Source: Algibacter mikhailovii (GTDB taxonomy: Bacteria; Bacteroidota; Bacteroidia; Flavobacteriales; Flavobacteriaceae). Taken from it: a stretch of 64,000 nucleotides of DNA. Position numbers and translations under genes: made by a program. The stretch is from assembly GCF_014651495.1 (NCBI RefSeq), contig NZ_BMWZ01000003.1:372001-436000 (forward strand). The letters run 5' to 3'. The notes below the pieces were generated by a model that was not told the origin of the DNA, ran no database searches, and saw only the letters and a program-made list of their open reading frames with translations. Positions 19,134 through 29,023 of this stretch are shown here, piece by piece (the stretch's first letter is position 1; each line of letters starts with the position of its first letter).

Positions 19134-20069
19134 TTAAGACCTTGGTAAAAACACTTCTGCCATCATACAACGGGCACTACCCCCACCACAAGTTTCAATA
19201 GTTTTTAAATCGCTATACATAAGATTACTATGCTTTTCTAAAGCCTTAATTTGATCTGGTCTGAGTGAATTATAAGCTGCTTGACTCATAATTAAGTACG
19301 ATTGATCGTTTACTCCTTTTACTTGCAACATATTACCAGCAAAATCATTAATTTGAGCTTCAGTGATAGCGATAATTTCCTTACCATCTTCCTTTAAATG
19401 TTTGATAATATTTTTACGTTCCTTTTTATCATCGATACTATCTAAACAAATAACGGCAAAAGTTTCACCTATACACATCATTACATTGGTATGATATATG
19501 GCTTTACGCGCACCATTTACGGTCTGATTTGCAGTAAATATCACTGGGCTATACTCAAAATCTTCACAAAACTCAATCAACAAATCTTCATCTGCCCGTG
19601 GCGATAAGGCACAATAGGCTTTTCTATTTACGCGATCTAAAATCAAGCTACCGGTACCTTCTAGGAAAACCTCCTCCTCTTCAGCATCGGTATAATCAAT
19701 AATGTTATTAATAATAAATCCATTTTCCTCTAGAGCTACTAAAATATCCTCCCTTCGCTCTAAACGTCTGTTTTCAGCAAACATGGGATACAATCCAACA
19801 TTGCCATTTGCATGGAAGGACACCCAGTTATTTGGAAAAATAGAATCAGGGGTATCGGCCTCCTTATTGTCATCTACCACCACAACTTGTACACCAATTT
19901 GTCTAAGTTTATTTACATATTCGTCAAACTCCCGTTGCGCGTGCGCATTAACAGTTTCCGGGGTAATATGTTTCAAGGCCTTTTGATAATAATTATTAAC
20001 AGAAGTTTGCTCATTCATCCTAAAATTTACAGGACGAACCATTAAAACAGTATTAGTTACTTGTTGCAT
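19134..20069 (-). CDS. ctlX: CtlX-like citrulline hydrolase (amidinotransferase fold)
   Basis: This enzyme belongs to the pentein/amidinotransferase superfamily and resembles proteins annotated as citrulline-utilisation hydrolase CtlX, which release ornithine, ammonia and CO2 from citrulline. I choose ATG 20069 (MQQVTNTVLMVRPVNFRMNEQT), giving 311 residues; the longer start is a TTG. Visible motifs are FPNNWVSFH near 80, EGTGSLILDR near 115, the catalytic-type His in AIYHTNVMM, and a Cys-containing C-terminal signature CGGGSARCMMAEVF, where the second Cys is the likely nucleophile. Specificity among citrulline, dimethylarginine and arginine is inferred from family resemblance only. The next gene upstream encodes a related enzyme. 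Confidence 0.8.
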   Translation of the reverse strand: MQQVTNTVLMVRPVNFRMNEQTSVNNYYQKALKHITPETVNAHAQREFDEYVNKLRQIGVQVVVVDDNKEADTPDSIFPNNWVSFHANGNVGLYPMFAENRRLERREDILVALEENGFIINNIIDYTDAEEEEVFLEGTGSLILDRVNRKAYCALSPRADEDLLIEFCEDFEYSPVIFTANQTVNGARKAIYHTNVMMCIGETFAVICLDSIDDKKERKNIIKHLKEDGKEIIAITEAQINDFAGNMLQVKGVNDQSYLIMSQAAYNSLRPDQIKALEKHSNLMYSDLKTIETCGGGSARCMMAEVFLPRS

Positions 20070-20245
20070 ATTATTCAAATATTATTACTCTAAAGTCGCA
20101 CAATTTAAATGAAAAAATAATTTTAAAAACGATAACAACTAAGCAAACTTCAAACCTAACTAATGCACATTCAAAAGGCTTAAAGACACAAAACTTATGC
20201 TTAGTCTGTTTTTTATTCTTTACTAAGTCATCTTAATTATATAAA

Positions 20246-21160
20246 TCAATCCCTTATTAAGGGTAATGTCGTACATCTTAGCAAGCCTTCTTGTTTACCT
20301 ATTTCAGCATAGGGTACCTCTTCAACAATAAACCCTTGTTTTTTAAGCCACGTATTCAATCTAGTGAAATTGCGCTCAGATATTATGACATCGTCTGATA
20401 TAGAAAATACATTACTATACATTTGATACATTTCTTCCTTAGTAATTTCAAAGATATTTTCTTGTCCAAAAAAACGAACTAACCAATTATATTCATCGGT
20501 ATTAAGGAATCCATTTTTATGTAAAATAGCTTTCCCTTTTCCTAACGGATTAAAACAACAATCTAAATGTAATGCATTTTCTCTGGGGTTAGTATTTGAC
20601 TTGCGTAGTTCAAATGACTTAATTGTTTTATTGGGAAACAGTTCCTGAAGAGCAATTACGGCATCCATATTGGTTCTTGCCGTAATAAAATTTGAATAGT
20701 CTTCACCTGAATAAGTTCCAACAAAAACATAGTCATTCCAAGGCATTACATCTCCCCCCTCTACATGACACTCAGGAGGCAAAATAATACGTTTATCAGG
20801 GGCTACTTGATTCCAAATATAATCAATGGCGTGTACTTCTGCTTCTCTATGAGGTAAAATATTAGCCTCAATCATAATATCATCGATAACAAATGCGATA
20901 TCCCTTGAAAAAATTTGGTTACAATCTTGAATAACCTCCGGGCGATATACTTTTACGTCATATTTTTCAAAAACGCGTTCAACCTCTGACATTTCGCGTA
21001 TCATATCTACTTCCTGTGGATAGGTACCGGCTAGTATATGTTCAATGCTTTTAGGGTCGTAGCATGCTTCAACTTTAGGAGTTGGTCCGTTTTTTTCGGC
21101 AGTACCAAGCACTACTTCTCTTAAACGCGACACTTCATTATTTACATTTAATTTCAACAT
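20246..21160 (-). CDS. Arginine deiminase/dimethylarginine dimethylaminohydrolase-like enzyme
   Basis: A second amidinotransferase-fold protein, 304 residues from ATG 21160 (MLKLNVNNEVSRLREVVLG). I prefer this start because the family normally opens with this strand; the longer reading adds an unusual hydrophobic stretch. Motifs: FSRDIAFVIDD and NILPHREAE near 95-115, HVEGGDVMPW with the guanidine-binding acidic residue near 155, HLDCCFNPLGKG with the catalytic-type His, and a C-terminal LLRCTTLPLIRD with the nucleophilic Cys. Arginine, methylarginine or another guanidine compound may be the substrate. Together with the CtlX-like gene it could convert arginine through citrulline to ornithine. 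The genes are 176 bases apart. Confidence 0.78.
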   Translation of the reverse strand: MLKLNVNNEVSRLREVVLGTAEKNGPTPKVEACYDPKSIEHILAGTYPQEVDMIREMSEVERVFEKYDVKVYRPEVIQDCNQIFSRDIAFVIDDIMIEANILPHREAEVHAIDYIWNQVAPDKRIILPPECHVEGGDVMPWNDYVFVGTYSGEDYSNFITARTNMDAVIALQELFPNKTIKSFELRKSNTNPRENALHLDCCFNPLGKGKAILHKNGFLNTDEYNWLVRFFGQENIFEITKEEMYQMYSNVFSISDDVIISERNFTRLNTWLKKQGFIVEEVPYAEIGKQEGLLRCTTLPLIRD

Positions 21161-21234
21161 AAACAAATAACAATTAACAAAGTTATGAGGCATCAAAACT
21201 AATAATAATTAAATTATTCTTAGTAGATATTCGT

Positions 21235-21272
21235 TAAAAAAAGAAAAGTTTCATGAAAACTTCATGAAACTT
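21235..21272 (-). terminator. Terminator downstream of gltA
   Basis: On the minus strand a perfect 12-base stem AAGTTTCATGAA / TTCATGAAACTT (21261-21272 and 21246-21257) with a three-base loop is followed by TTCTTTTTTT. This is a typical intrinsic terminator 27 bases after the gltA stop codon, and it isolates gltA from the deiminase-like gene. Confidence 0.85.
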
Positions 21273-21298
21273 AACAATTATTTAAAATATATTATTGC

Positions 21299-22585
21299 TT
21301 AGCGCTCTTCTACAGGAACAAATTTCCTTTCTGTTGCACCAATATATACTTGTCTCGGTCTTCCAATAGGCTCCTTACGTAAACGCATTTCTCTCCATTG
21401 CGCAATCCAACCAGGTAAACGACCTATTGCAAACATAACGGTGAACATTTCAGTTGGAATACCCATAGCCCTGTAAATAATTCCTGAATAAAAGTCTACA
21501 TTAGGGTATAATTTTCTATCGACAAAATAAGGATCTTCTAAAGCTTCTTTTTCAAGTCCTTTTGCAATTTCCAAAATAGGATCATTGATACCTAAATCAT
21601 GTAACACTTGATCAGCGGCCTTCTTGATTATTTTAGCACGTGGATCAAAATTCTTATATACACGATGTCCAAAGCCCATTAATCTAAAAGGATCACTTTT
21701 ATCTTTAGCTTTTGCCATATATTTCTTAGTATCACCACCATCTTCTTGAATAGCTTGCAGCATTTCTAATACTGCTTGATTAGCCCCACCATGAAGTGGT
21801 CCCCATAAAGCGGAAATACCAGCCGATAATGACGCAAATAAACCAGCGTGAGAAGACCCTACAATTCTTACTGTTGATGTTGAACAGTTTTGCTCATGAT
21901 CTGCATGCAGTATTAATAATTTATCTAAGGCATCAACTAAAACCGGGTTCTGTACATAACAACTGTTAGGTCTAGAAAACATCATCTTTAAAATATTCTC
22001 AACATAACCTAATGAGTTATCACCGTAATCTAAAGGCTGCCCTTGCTTTTTTCTCATGGTCCAAGCCACCAATACTGGCATCTTACCAAGAATTCTGACA
22101 ACAGACTTATACATATCCGCTTCAGAATCTACATCTACTGAAGACGGATTAAAAGCAGTTAATGCGCTTGTTAAAGACGAAATAACACCCATTGGATGGG
22201 CTGCTTTAGGAAAAGCATCTAATATTTTTTTAATATCTTCATCTACAGCAGATTCTGCTTTAATATCGTCATGAAATTTATCATTCTGTTCTTTAGTAGG
22301 CAATTCTCCAAAAATCAATAAATAAGCTACTTCTAAGAAGTCAACTTTATCAGCTAAATCTTCAATTGCGTAACCGCGGTATCTCAAGATTCCTTTTTCT
22401 CCATCTAAGAAAGTGATTCCACTTTCACAAGAACCTGTGTTCTTAAAACCAGGATCAACTGTAATTACTCCGTTAGTGTTAGCTCTTAGTTTAGAAATAT
22501 CAATTGCAACTTCATTTTCTGATCCCTTAACTACAGGGAATTCATATTTGTTACCATCAATTTCAATTGTAGCTGTATTTGCCAT
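21299..22585 (-). CDS. gltA: Citrate synthase
   Basis: Citrate synthase condenses oxaloacetate and acetyl-CoA at the entry of the TCA cycle. The 428-residue length and the N-terminal beta domain (about 1-60) indicate the hexameric type II enzyme of Gram-negative bacteria. Catalytic motifs are visible: HADHEQNCSTSTVR near 229-242, SLWGPLHGG-like SALWGPLHGGANQAVLEML near 262, MGFGHRVYKNFDPRA near 302-316, and the catalytic Asp in NVDFYSGI near 363. It stands alone between two terminators. Confidence 0.98.
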   Translation of the reverse strand: MANTATIEIDGNKYEFPVVKGSENEVAIDISKLRANTNGVITVDPGFKNTGSCESGITFLDGEKGILRYRGYAIEDLADKVDFLEVAYLLIFGELPTKEQNDKFHDDIKAESAVDEDIKKILDAFPKAAHPMGVISSLTSALTAFNPSSVDVDSEADMYKSVVRILGKMPVLVAWTMRKKQGQPLDYGDNSLGYVENILKMMFSRPNSCYVQNPVLVDALDKLLILHADHEQNCSTSTVRIVGSSHAGLFASLSAGISALWGPLHGGANQAVLEMLQAIQEDGGDTKKYMAKAKDKSDPFRLMGFGHRVYKNFDPRAKIIKKAADQVLHDLGINDPILEIAKGLEKEALEDPYFVDRKLYPNVDFYSGIIYRAMGIPTEMFTVMFAIGRLPGWIAQWREMRLRKEPIGRPRQVYIGATERKFVPVEER

Positions 22586-22700
22586 ATGCTTTATTAATGA
22601 ATTTATGTTTTTTTTGCGGTTCGCTAAATTACGAAATATCCACCTATTTTTAGTGATTTTACAGAATGATTTAATGAATTAACATATTATTATAAATGCA

Positions 22701-22738
22701 GCAAAAAAAAAAGCGATTATTAAAAAATAATCGCTTTT
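22701..22738 (-). terminator. Terminator downstream of eno
   Basis: Read on the minus strand, AAAAGCGATTATT / AATAATCGCTTTT (22726-22738 and 22709-22721) forms a 13-base stem with a four-base loop, followed by a T tract through 22703. It lies 23 bases after the eno stop. Confidence 0.88.
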
Positions 22739-22761
22739 AGTTACAAAGTCTAATTTTGTCT

Positions 22762-24066
<1,305 letters not shown>

Positions 24067-24086
24067 TTAAATCTTTTATATTATTC

Positions 24087-24094
24087 CAAATTTA
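24087..24094 (-). promoter_or_regulatory. -7 promoter element of eno
   Basis: The minus strand carries TAAATTTG, a perfect TAnnTTTG match, 32 bases upstream of the eno ATG. I find no TTTG at the expected upstream distance. Confidence 0.45.
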
Positions 24095-24212
24095 CGGCTA
24101 AATCTTGTTTGTTTTTAGATGTTTCTGAAGAAATTAACAAAAGGTCATCTATAACGTTTTAGTTCAACAACACCTCGAAATTAGCCTATTATTCTTAAGC
24201 TGTTGTTTCAAC

Positions 24213-25316
24213 TTATTTTTTAATGTTTTCGATAAACTGGTCGAACAAGTATGCTGAATCATGAGGTCCTGGACTAGCCTCTGGATGATATTGTACAGAA
24301 AAAACATTTTTGTTTTTCATGGCCAATCCTGCAACCGTATTATCATTTAAGTGCACATGGGTTACCACTAATTCCGGATTGCCCTCTGCTTCTTCTCTAT
24401 TTACAGCAAACCCGTGATTTTGAGATGTAATTTCACCTTTACCAGTTATCATATTTTTTACTGGGTGATTAATACCTCTATGACCATTATGCATTTTATA
24501 CGTTGATACGCCATTGGCACGTGCAATGACTTGATGCCCTAAGCATATACCAAATAACGGTAAATCTCTTTTTATTATTTCTGCAGCCACCTGTTGTGCT
24601 TCAATTAATGGTTCCGGATCTCCAGGACCATTTGACAAAAAATAACCGTCTGGTTTAAATGCTTCTAAATCTTCAAACTTAGAATTATAAGGAAATACTT
24701 TTATGTATACATCTCTACTTGCAATATTCCTTAAAATATTCTTTTTAATTCCAATATCTAAGGCAGCCACTTTATAGGTTGCATTTTCATCTCCAAAATA
24801 ATATGGTTCTTTTGTTGACACTTGTGAAGCTAATTCTAGCCCTTCCATATTAGGTACTTCTGCAAGTTGCTTTTTAAGTCCTTCTATGTTATCTACCTCT
24901 GTTGAAATTACGGCATTCATTGCACCGTGATCTCTAATATAGCTTACTAGGGCTCTTGTATCTACATCAGAAATGGCTAACAAATTATTTTTATCAAGAA
25001 ATTCTTCTAATGAACCATCGGCATCATCTCTTGAATACTCGTAACTAAAGTTTTTAACAATAAGACCTGCGATTTTTATGCTATCAGATTCAACCTCGTC
25101 ATTATTAACACCATAATTACCAATATGTGCATTGGTTGCTACCATTAATTGGCCATAATATGAGGGGTCAGTAAATATTTCCTGATACCCAGTCATACCA
25201 GTATTAAAACACACCTCTCCAAATGCAGTTCCTTCCTTATTACCAACTGCTTTACCGTAAAAAATAGTCCCATCTGCAAGAATTATGATGGCTTTTTGTC
25301 TTTTTTGATATTTCAT
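24213..25316 (-). CDS. carA: Carbamoyl-phosphate synthase small subunit
   Basis: CarA is the glutamine amidotransferase subunit that supplies ammonia to CarB for carbamoyl phosphate, the precursor of pyrimidines and arginine. I choose ATG 25316 (MKYQKRQKAIIILADGTIFYG), giving 367 residues, because the longer start would run into the promoter-like region. The N-terminal CPSase domain contains GMTGYQEIFTDPSYYGQ. The C-terminal class I GATase domain has the nucleophile Cys258 in LFGICLGHQ and the catalytic His-Glu in QYHPEASPGPHDSAYLF. carB is not in the window. carA follows the ribosomal block after a terminator. Confidence 0.96.
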   Translation of the reverse strand: MKYQKRQKAIIILADGTIFYGKAVGNKEGTAFGEVCFNTGMTGYQEIFTDPSYYGQLMVATNAHIGNYGVNNDEVESDSIKIAGLIVKNFSYEYSRDDADGSLEEFLDKNNLLAISDVDTRALVSYIRDHGAMNAVISTEVDNIEGLKKQLAEVPNMEGLELASQVSTKEPYYFGDENATYKVAALDIGIKKNILRNIASRDVYIKVFPYNSKFEDLEAFKPDGYFLSNGPGDPEPLIEAQQVAAEIIKRDLPLFGICLGHQVIARANGVSTYKMHNGHRGINHPVKNMITGKGEITSQNHGFAVNREEAEGNPELVVTHVHLNDNTVAGLAMKNKNVFSVQYHPEASPGPHDSAYLFDQFIENIKK

Positions 25317-25333
25317 TCTAAAAAAAAGTTTTA

Positions 25334-25364
25334 CAAAATTGCACAAAAAAAAGGATAAACTAAA
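25334..25364 (-). promoter_or_regulatory. Candidate carA promoter overlapping the rplQ terminator
   Basis: On the minus strand TTTA, 19 bases and CAATTTTG resemble TTTG-N19-TAnnTTTG, with one mismatch per box. The -33 box lies in the loop region of the rplQ terminator and the -7 box just after its T tract, 18 bases before the carA ATG. Confidence 0.35.
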
Positions 25365-25378
25365 ATAGTTTATCCTTT
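25341..25378 (-). terminator. Terminator at the end of the ribosomal protein block
   Basis: On the minus strand the 12-base stem AAAGGATAAACT / AGTTTATCCTTT (25367-25378 and 25350-25361) with a five-base loop is followed by a run of eight T. It lies 22 bases after the rplQ stop and closes the long ribosomal transcript. Confidence 0.9.
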
Positions 25379-25400
25379 ATATTTAAATGCTTATTAACAT

Positions 25401-25871
25401 TTATTCTTCTTCGTTTGATGCTTGAGTTTCAACTGGAGCTGCAACAGGTTTAGAACCACCTCTTCTACTTCTTCTAGTTGTTTTCTTCTCTTTCTTACCA
25501 GCATTATAGATTTCATTGTAATCAACAAGTTCTATCATTGCCATATCAGCATTATCACCTAAACGATTTCCTAGTTTAATAATTCTAGTATAACCACCTG
25601 GTCTATCTGCAACTTTACTAGCTACATCTCTAAAAAGTTCAACAACAGCTTCCTTTTGTCTAAGGTTAGCCATAACAATACGTCTGTTATGTGTAGTATC
25701 CGTTTTAGACTTAGTAATCATTGGCTCTACAAATTGTTTTAAAGCTTTTGCTTTAGCCACTGTTGTATTAATACGCTTATGCTCTATTAAAGAACAAGCC
25801 ATATTAGCTAACATTGCTTTTCTGTGAGCTGTTTGTCTTCCTAAGTGATTTACTTTTTTTCCGTGTCTCAT
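25401..25871 (-). CDS. rplQ: 50S ribosomal protein L17
   Basis: L17 binds 23S rRNA near the exit-tunnel side of the large subunit. The conserved core (residues 1-118) starts [20 protein letters not shown] and includes [18 protein letters not shown] and [17 protein letters not shown]. This 156-residue protein carries an extra tail of about 38 residues, first basic and Arg/Ser-rich ([11 protein letters not shown]) and then acidic, as is common in Bacteroidota. It is the last gene of the block and follows rpoA by about 58 bases. Confidence 0.98.
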   Translation of the reverse strand: MRHGKKVNHLGRQTAHRKAMLANMACSLIEHKRINTTVAKAKALKQFVEPMITKSKTDTTHNRRIVMANLRQKEAVVELFRDVASKVADRPGGYTRIIKLGNRLGDNADMAMIELVDYNEIYNAGKKEKKTTRRSRRGGSKPVAAPVETQASNEEE

Positions 25872-25929
25872 GACCTTTGTTTTATCATCTTGCTACCAAA
25901 CTCTATTAAGAGGAGCAAAATATGATTAT

Positions 25930-26922
25930 TTAATCTTTATCTAATTTATATTTACTTAAATCCATCCCGAAATTTAAACCTTTAACATTTACAAGCTCTT
26001 CAAGCTCAGTTAAAGACTTTTTACCAAAGTTTCTGAATTTCATTAAATCATTTTTGTTGAATGACACTAAATCTCCAAGAGTATCAACTTCTGCAGCTTT
26101 TAAACAGTTAAGTGCACGAACAGATAAATCCATATCTATTAGTTTCGTTTTAAGCAACTGGCGCATGTGAAGTGATTCCTCATCATAAGTTTCAGTTTGT
26201 GCAATTTCATCAGCCTCTAAAGTGATACGCTCATCAGAGAATAACATGAAGTGGTGAATTAAAGTTTTAGCTCCTTCTGTTAAAGCATCTTGTGGTGTTA
26301 TTGAACCATCAGTAATTATTTCAAAAACTAATTTTTCATAATCCGTCTTTTGCTCTACACGATAGTTTTCAATACTATACTTAACGTTTTTAATAGGAGT
26401 GTATACTGAATCAGTAAAAATAGTACCGATTGGTGCAGAAGCCTTTTTGTTTTCTTCTGCTGGTACATATCCTCTACCCTTTTCAATGGTAATTTCCATA
26501 TTATAGGTTACTTTAGGATCTAGGTTACAGATTACTAATTCTGTGTTTAATACCTGAAATCCAGAAATAAACTTCTGAAAATCTCCAGCTGTAATTCTAT
26601 CTTGACCAGAAATTGAAATAGATATTGATTCATTATCAATATCTTCAATTTGTCTTTTGAAGCGAACCTGCTTTAAGTTTAAGATAATTTCTGTTACATC
26701 TTCAACTACACCAGCGATTGCTGAAAATTCATGATCAACACCTTCTATTCTAACTGAAGTAATTGCAAAGCCTTCTAAAGAAGACAATAACACACGTCTT
26801 AACGCATTACCTACAGTTAGACCGTAACCTGGTTCTAATGGTCTGAATTCGAATTTACCTTCGAAATCAGTAGAATCAATCATGATTACTTTGTCTGGTT
26901 TTTGAAAATTAAATACTGCCAT
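25930..26922 (-). CDS. rpoA: DNA-directed RNA polymerase alpha subunit
   Basis: RpoA dimerises to start assembly of RNA polymerase and contacts DNA and activators through its C-terminal domain. I choose ATG 26922 ([18 protein letters not shown]), giving 330 residues, the usual length; the longer reading adds 25 atypical residues. The N-terminal domain (about 1-230) has [21 protein letters not shown], the dimerisation motif. The C-terminal domain (about 245-330) has [24 protein letters not shown] in part and [16 protein letters not shown]. It lies between rpsD and rplQ in the alpha gene order. Confidence 0.98.
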   Translation of the reverse strand: MAVFNFQKPDKVIMIDSTDFEGKFEFRPLEPGYGLTVGNALRRVLLSSLEGFAITSVRIEGVDHEFSAIAGVVEDVTEIILNLKQVRFKRQIEDIDNESISISISGQDRITAGDFQKFISGFQVLNTELVICNLDPKVTYNMEITIEKGRGYVPAEENKKASAPIGTIFTDSVYTPIKNVKYSIENYRVEQKTDYEKLVFEIITDGSITPQDALTEGAKTLIHHFMLFSDERITLEADEIAQTETYDEESLHMRQLLKTKLIDMDLSVRALNCLKAAEVDTLGDLVSFNKNDLMKFRNFGKKSLTELEELVNVKGLNFGMDLSKYKLDKD

Positions 26923-27017
26923 TTTTTTCTTCGTTTTAATTGTTATTTGGTTGCGCGATTTATAAGTTTGAAGAAGACGAATAAATCCTTTGGCCAAATA
27001 CCAATATGATTAATTAA

Positions 27018-27623
27018 TTATTTAGAATATAATTCTACAATGAATTGTTCGTTTATGTTTTCTGGAATTTGAATTCTAGCAGGAACAGAAACATAAGTTC
27101 CTTGCTTTGTATCATTATTCCAAGTAATCCATTCATAAACGGTACTTGAATTAGAAAGTGATCTTTCAATAGACTCAAGTGATTTTGATTTCTCTCTTAC
27201 AGCTACAACATCACCCGCTTTTAATTGGTAAGAAGGAATATTTACCAACTCCCCATTTACAGTAATATGTCTATGCGATACTAATTGTCTTGCACCACTT
27301 CTCGTTGGAGCAATACCCATTCTAAACACCACATTATCAAGTCTAGACTCACATAATTGTAATAAAACCTCACCTGTGATACCTTGAGCAGCTCTAGCTT
27401 TCTTAAATAATCCTCTAAATTGACGTTCTAAGATACCGTAAGTATACTTAGCTTTTTGTTTCGCCTCTAATTGGATTGCATATTCAGATTTCTTTCCTCT
27501 ACGTCTTGCGTTTCCGTGTTGTCCAGGAGGATAATTTCTTTTTTCGAAGGATTTATCTTCTCCGAAGATAGCTTCGCCAAATTTACGAGCTATTTTTGTT
27601 TTAGGACCAGTATATCTTGCCAT
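27018..27623 (-). CDS. rpsD: 30S ribosomal protein S4
   Basis: S4 is a primary 16S rRNA-binding protein that nucleates 30S assembly; in several bacteria it also represses its own operon. The 201-residue protein begins [21 protein letters not shown], lacks the zinc-binding Cys cluster (C-minus form), and has the S4 RNA-binding domain around 90-155 with [22 protein letters not shown] and the HITVNG loop. It is separated from rpsK by 190 bases that contain a terminator-like hairpin. Confidence 0.98.
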   Translation of the reverse strand: MARYTGPKTKIARKFGEAIFGEDKSFEKRNYPPGQHGNARRRGKKSEYAIQLEAKQKAKYTYGILERQFRGLFKKARAAQGITGEVLLQLCESRLDNVVFRMGIAPTRSGARQLVSHRHITVNGELVNIPSYQLKAGDVVAVREKSKSLESIERSLSNSSTVYEWITWNNDTKQGTYVSVPARIQIPENINEQFIVELYSK

Positions 27624-27740
27624 TTTAAAATTGTTTTGAGAGTGATTATGAATTAAGGTCTTAATCTTATCCTTCGATAATCTTTTGATCTCTCGTTAAT
27701 ACTTGTTTATTTTTTTCAGTTTGCAAATGTATACAAAAAA

Positions 27741-27771
27741 TTAATACCATCTGCCAACCAGATGATATTAA
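27741..27771 (-). terminator. Terminator-like hairpin between rpsK and rpsD
   Basis: The strands 27741-27753 and 27759-27771 pair over 13 bases with one G-U type mismatch (ATCTG/CAGAT core) and a five-base loop. On the minus strand the stem is followed by six T. It sits inside the alpha gene cluster, 42 bases after the rpsK stop and about 118 bases before rpsD, so it could act as an attenuator that lowers rpsD-rpoA-rplQ transcription. A T run also flanks it on the opposite strand. Confidence 0.6.
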
Positions 27772-27813
27772 TTTTTCTATTTACTTGACTATAATCAGGT
27801 TAATCAACCGTGA

Positions 27814-28197
27814 TTAAACTCTTCTTCTTTTAGGAGGACGACAACCATTATGTGGTAAAGGCGTAACATCAATAATTTCTGTTACTTCAATTCCAGCATT
27901 GTGTATTGAACGAATAGCAGATTCTCTACCATTTCCTGGACCCTTAACATAAACCTTTACTTTTTTCAATCCAGCTTCTGATGCTACTGCAGCAGCATCC
28001 TCAGCAGCTAATTGCGCAGCATAAGGTGTATTTTTCTTAGATCCTCTAAATCCCATCTTACCTGCAGAAGACCATGAAATTACGTCTCCTTTTTTGTTTG
28101 TTAATGAGATTATGATATTATTGAAAGAAGCAGTTACATGCGCCTCTCCAACAGCATCTACAATAACTTTACGTTTTTTTGTACTTGTCTTTGCCAT
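27814..28197 (-). CDS. rpsK: 30S ribosomal protein S11
   Basis: S11 forms part of the 30S platform near the mRNA exit and the E site. The 127-residue protein has the family features: [47 protein letters not shown], the glycine-rich [14 protein letters not shown], and the basic C-terminal [18 protein letters not shown]. The last residues, PPKRRRV, are nearly universal. It is located between rpsM and rpsD. Confidence 0.98.
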   Translation of the reverse strand: MAKTSTKKRKVIVDAVGEAHVTASFNNIIISLTNKKGDVISWSSAGKMGFRGSKKNTPYAAQLAAEDAAAVASEAGLKKVKVYVKGPGNGRESAIRSIHNAGIEVTEIIDVTPLPHNGCRPPKRRRV

Positions 28198-28305
28198 ATT
28201 TTCTAGTGCTTAGTATTAGTTATAGTCGCTAGAATCCTAAACCGTAATTTCAAACAGATTCCTTCCAACGTCTAAAGACTAAAGACTAAATTTATAAATA
28301 ATTAA

Positions 28306-28674
28306 TTATGCCTTCTTTTTGTTAGCAACAGTTTTTCTTCTACCTTTTCTGGTTCTAGAGTTGTTCTTAGTACGTTGACCTCTTAACGGTAAACCAGATC
28401 TATGACGAATACCTCTGTAACATCCTATATCCATTAATCGCTTAATGTTTAATTGTGTTTCAGAACGTAATTCACCTTCGATAGTGTAAGTTCCAACTGC
28501 TTCACGAATACCAGCTATCTGGTCATCCGTCCAATCTTGAACTTTAGTACTTTCATCAACTTTAGCCGTTGCTAAAATCTCTTGAGCTCTACTTCTCCCT
28601 ACACCGTAGATGTAAGTTAAAGAGATTACTCCTCTTTTGTTTTTTGGTATGTCTACACCTGCAATTCTTGCCAT
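28306..28674 (-). CDS. rpsM: 30S ribosomal protein S13
   Basis: S13 lies in the 30S head and contacts the P-site tRNA and the large subunit bridge B1. The 122-residue protein shows [24 protein letters not shown] at the start, the helix-hairpin-helix region [34 protein letters not shown]-type sequence near 80-100, and a basic C-terminus [15 protein letters not shown]. It starts two bases after the rpmJ stop. Confidence 0.98.
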   Translation of the reverse strand: MARIAGVDIPKNKRGVISLTYIYGVGRSRAQEILATAKVDESTKVQDWTDDQIAGIREAVGTYTIEGELRSETQLNIKRLMDIGCYRGIRHRSGLPLRGQRTKNNSRTRKGRRKTVANKKKA

Positions 28675-28676
28675 AA

Positions 28677-28793
28677 TTACCCTTGTCTTTGTTTAAATCT
28701 AGGATTCTTTTTGTTTATCACGTAAAGTCTGCCTTTTCTACGCACAATTTTACAATCTGCGCTTCTTTTTTTAACTGATGCTCTTACTTTCAT
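28677..28793 (-). CDS. rpmJ: 50S ribosomal protein L36, zinc-free form
   Basis: This short gene encodes 38 residues beginning [22 protein letters not shown] and ending RFKQRQG. L36 stabilises 23S rRNA near the stalk base. Classical L36 has a zinc site of three Cys and one His; here only Cys14 remains and the other ligands are replaced (RSAD at the first pair, NKKNP later), so it is a C-minus, zinc-independent form. It lies between infA, four bases upstream, and rpsM, two bases downstream. Confidence 0.95.
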   Translation of the reverse strand: MKVRASVKKRSADCKIVRRKGRLYVINKKNPRFKQRQG

Positions 28794-28797
28794 CTTG

Positions 28798-29013
28798 TTA
28801 GTATCTATAAGTTATTCGAGCCTTTGTTAAATCATAAGGACTCATTTCTAATTTTACTTTATCTCCAGGTAACAACTTAATATAATGCATACGCATCTTA
28901 CCTGAGATATGTGCCGTCACTATGTGACCGTTCTCTAATTCAACACGAAACATAGCATTTGATAATGCCTCTATTATTGTTCCGTCTTGCTCTATTGCCG
29001 CTTGTTTTGCCAT
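28798..29013 (-). CDS. infA: Translation initiation factor IF-1
   Basis: IF-1 occupies the ribosomal A site during initiation and cooperates with IF-2 and IF-3. This 71-residue protein is a single S1/OB-fold domain with the hallmark stretches [43 protein letters not shown] and [17 protein letters not shown]. Length and motifs are fully standard. It follows secY by ten bases; map and adk, often found between secY and infA in other phyla, are missing here. Confidence 0.98.
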   Translation of the reverse strand: MAKQAAIEQDGTIIEALSNAMFRVELENGHIVTAHISGKMRMHYIKLLPGDKVKLEMSPYDLTKARITYRY

Positions 29014-29023
29014 AGTATAATAA

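Noticed and set aside
24110-24212. Possible hairpin between carA and eno (ACAACA/TGTTGT)
   Set aside because: The stem is about seven bases with a loop near 30 and no T tract.
28262-28290. Tandem AAAGACT repeats between rpsM and rpsK
   Set aside because: Only two short copies; no stem or spacing suggests a function.
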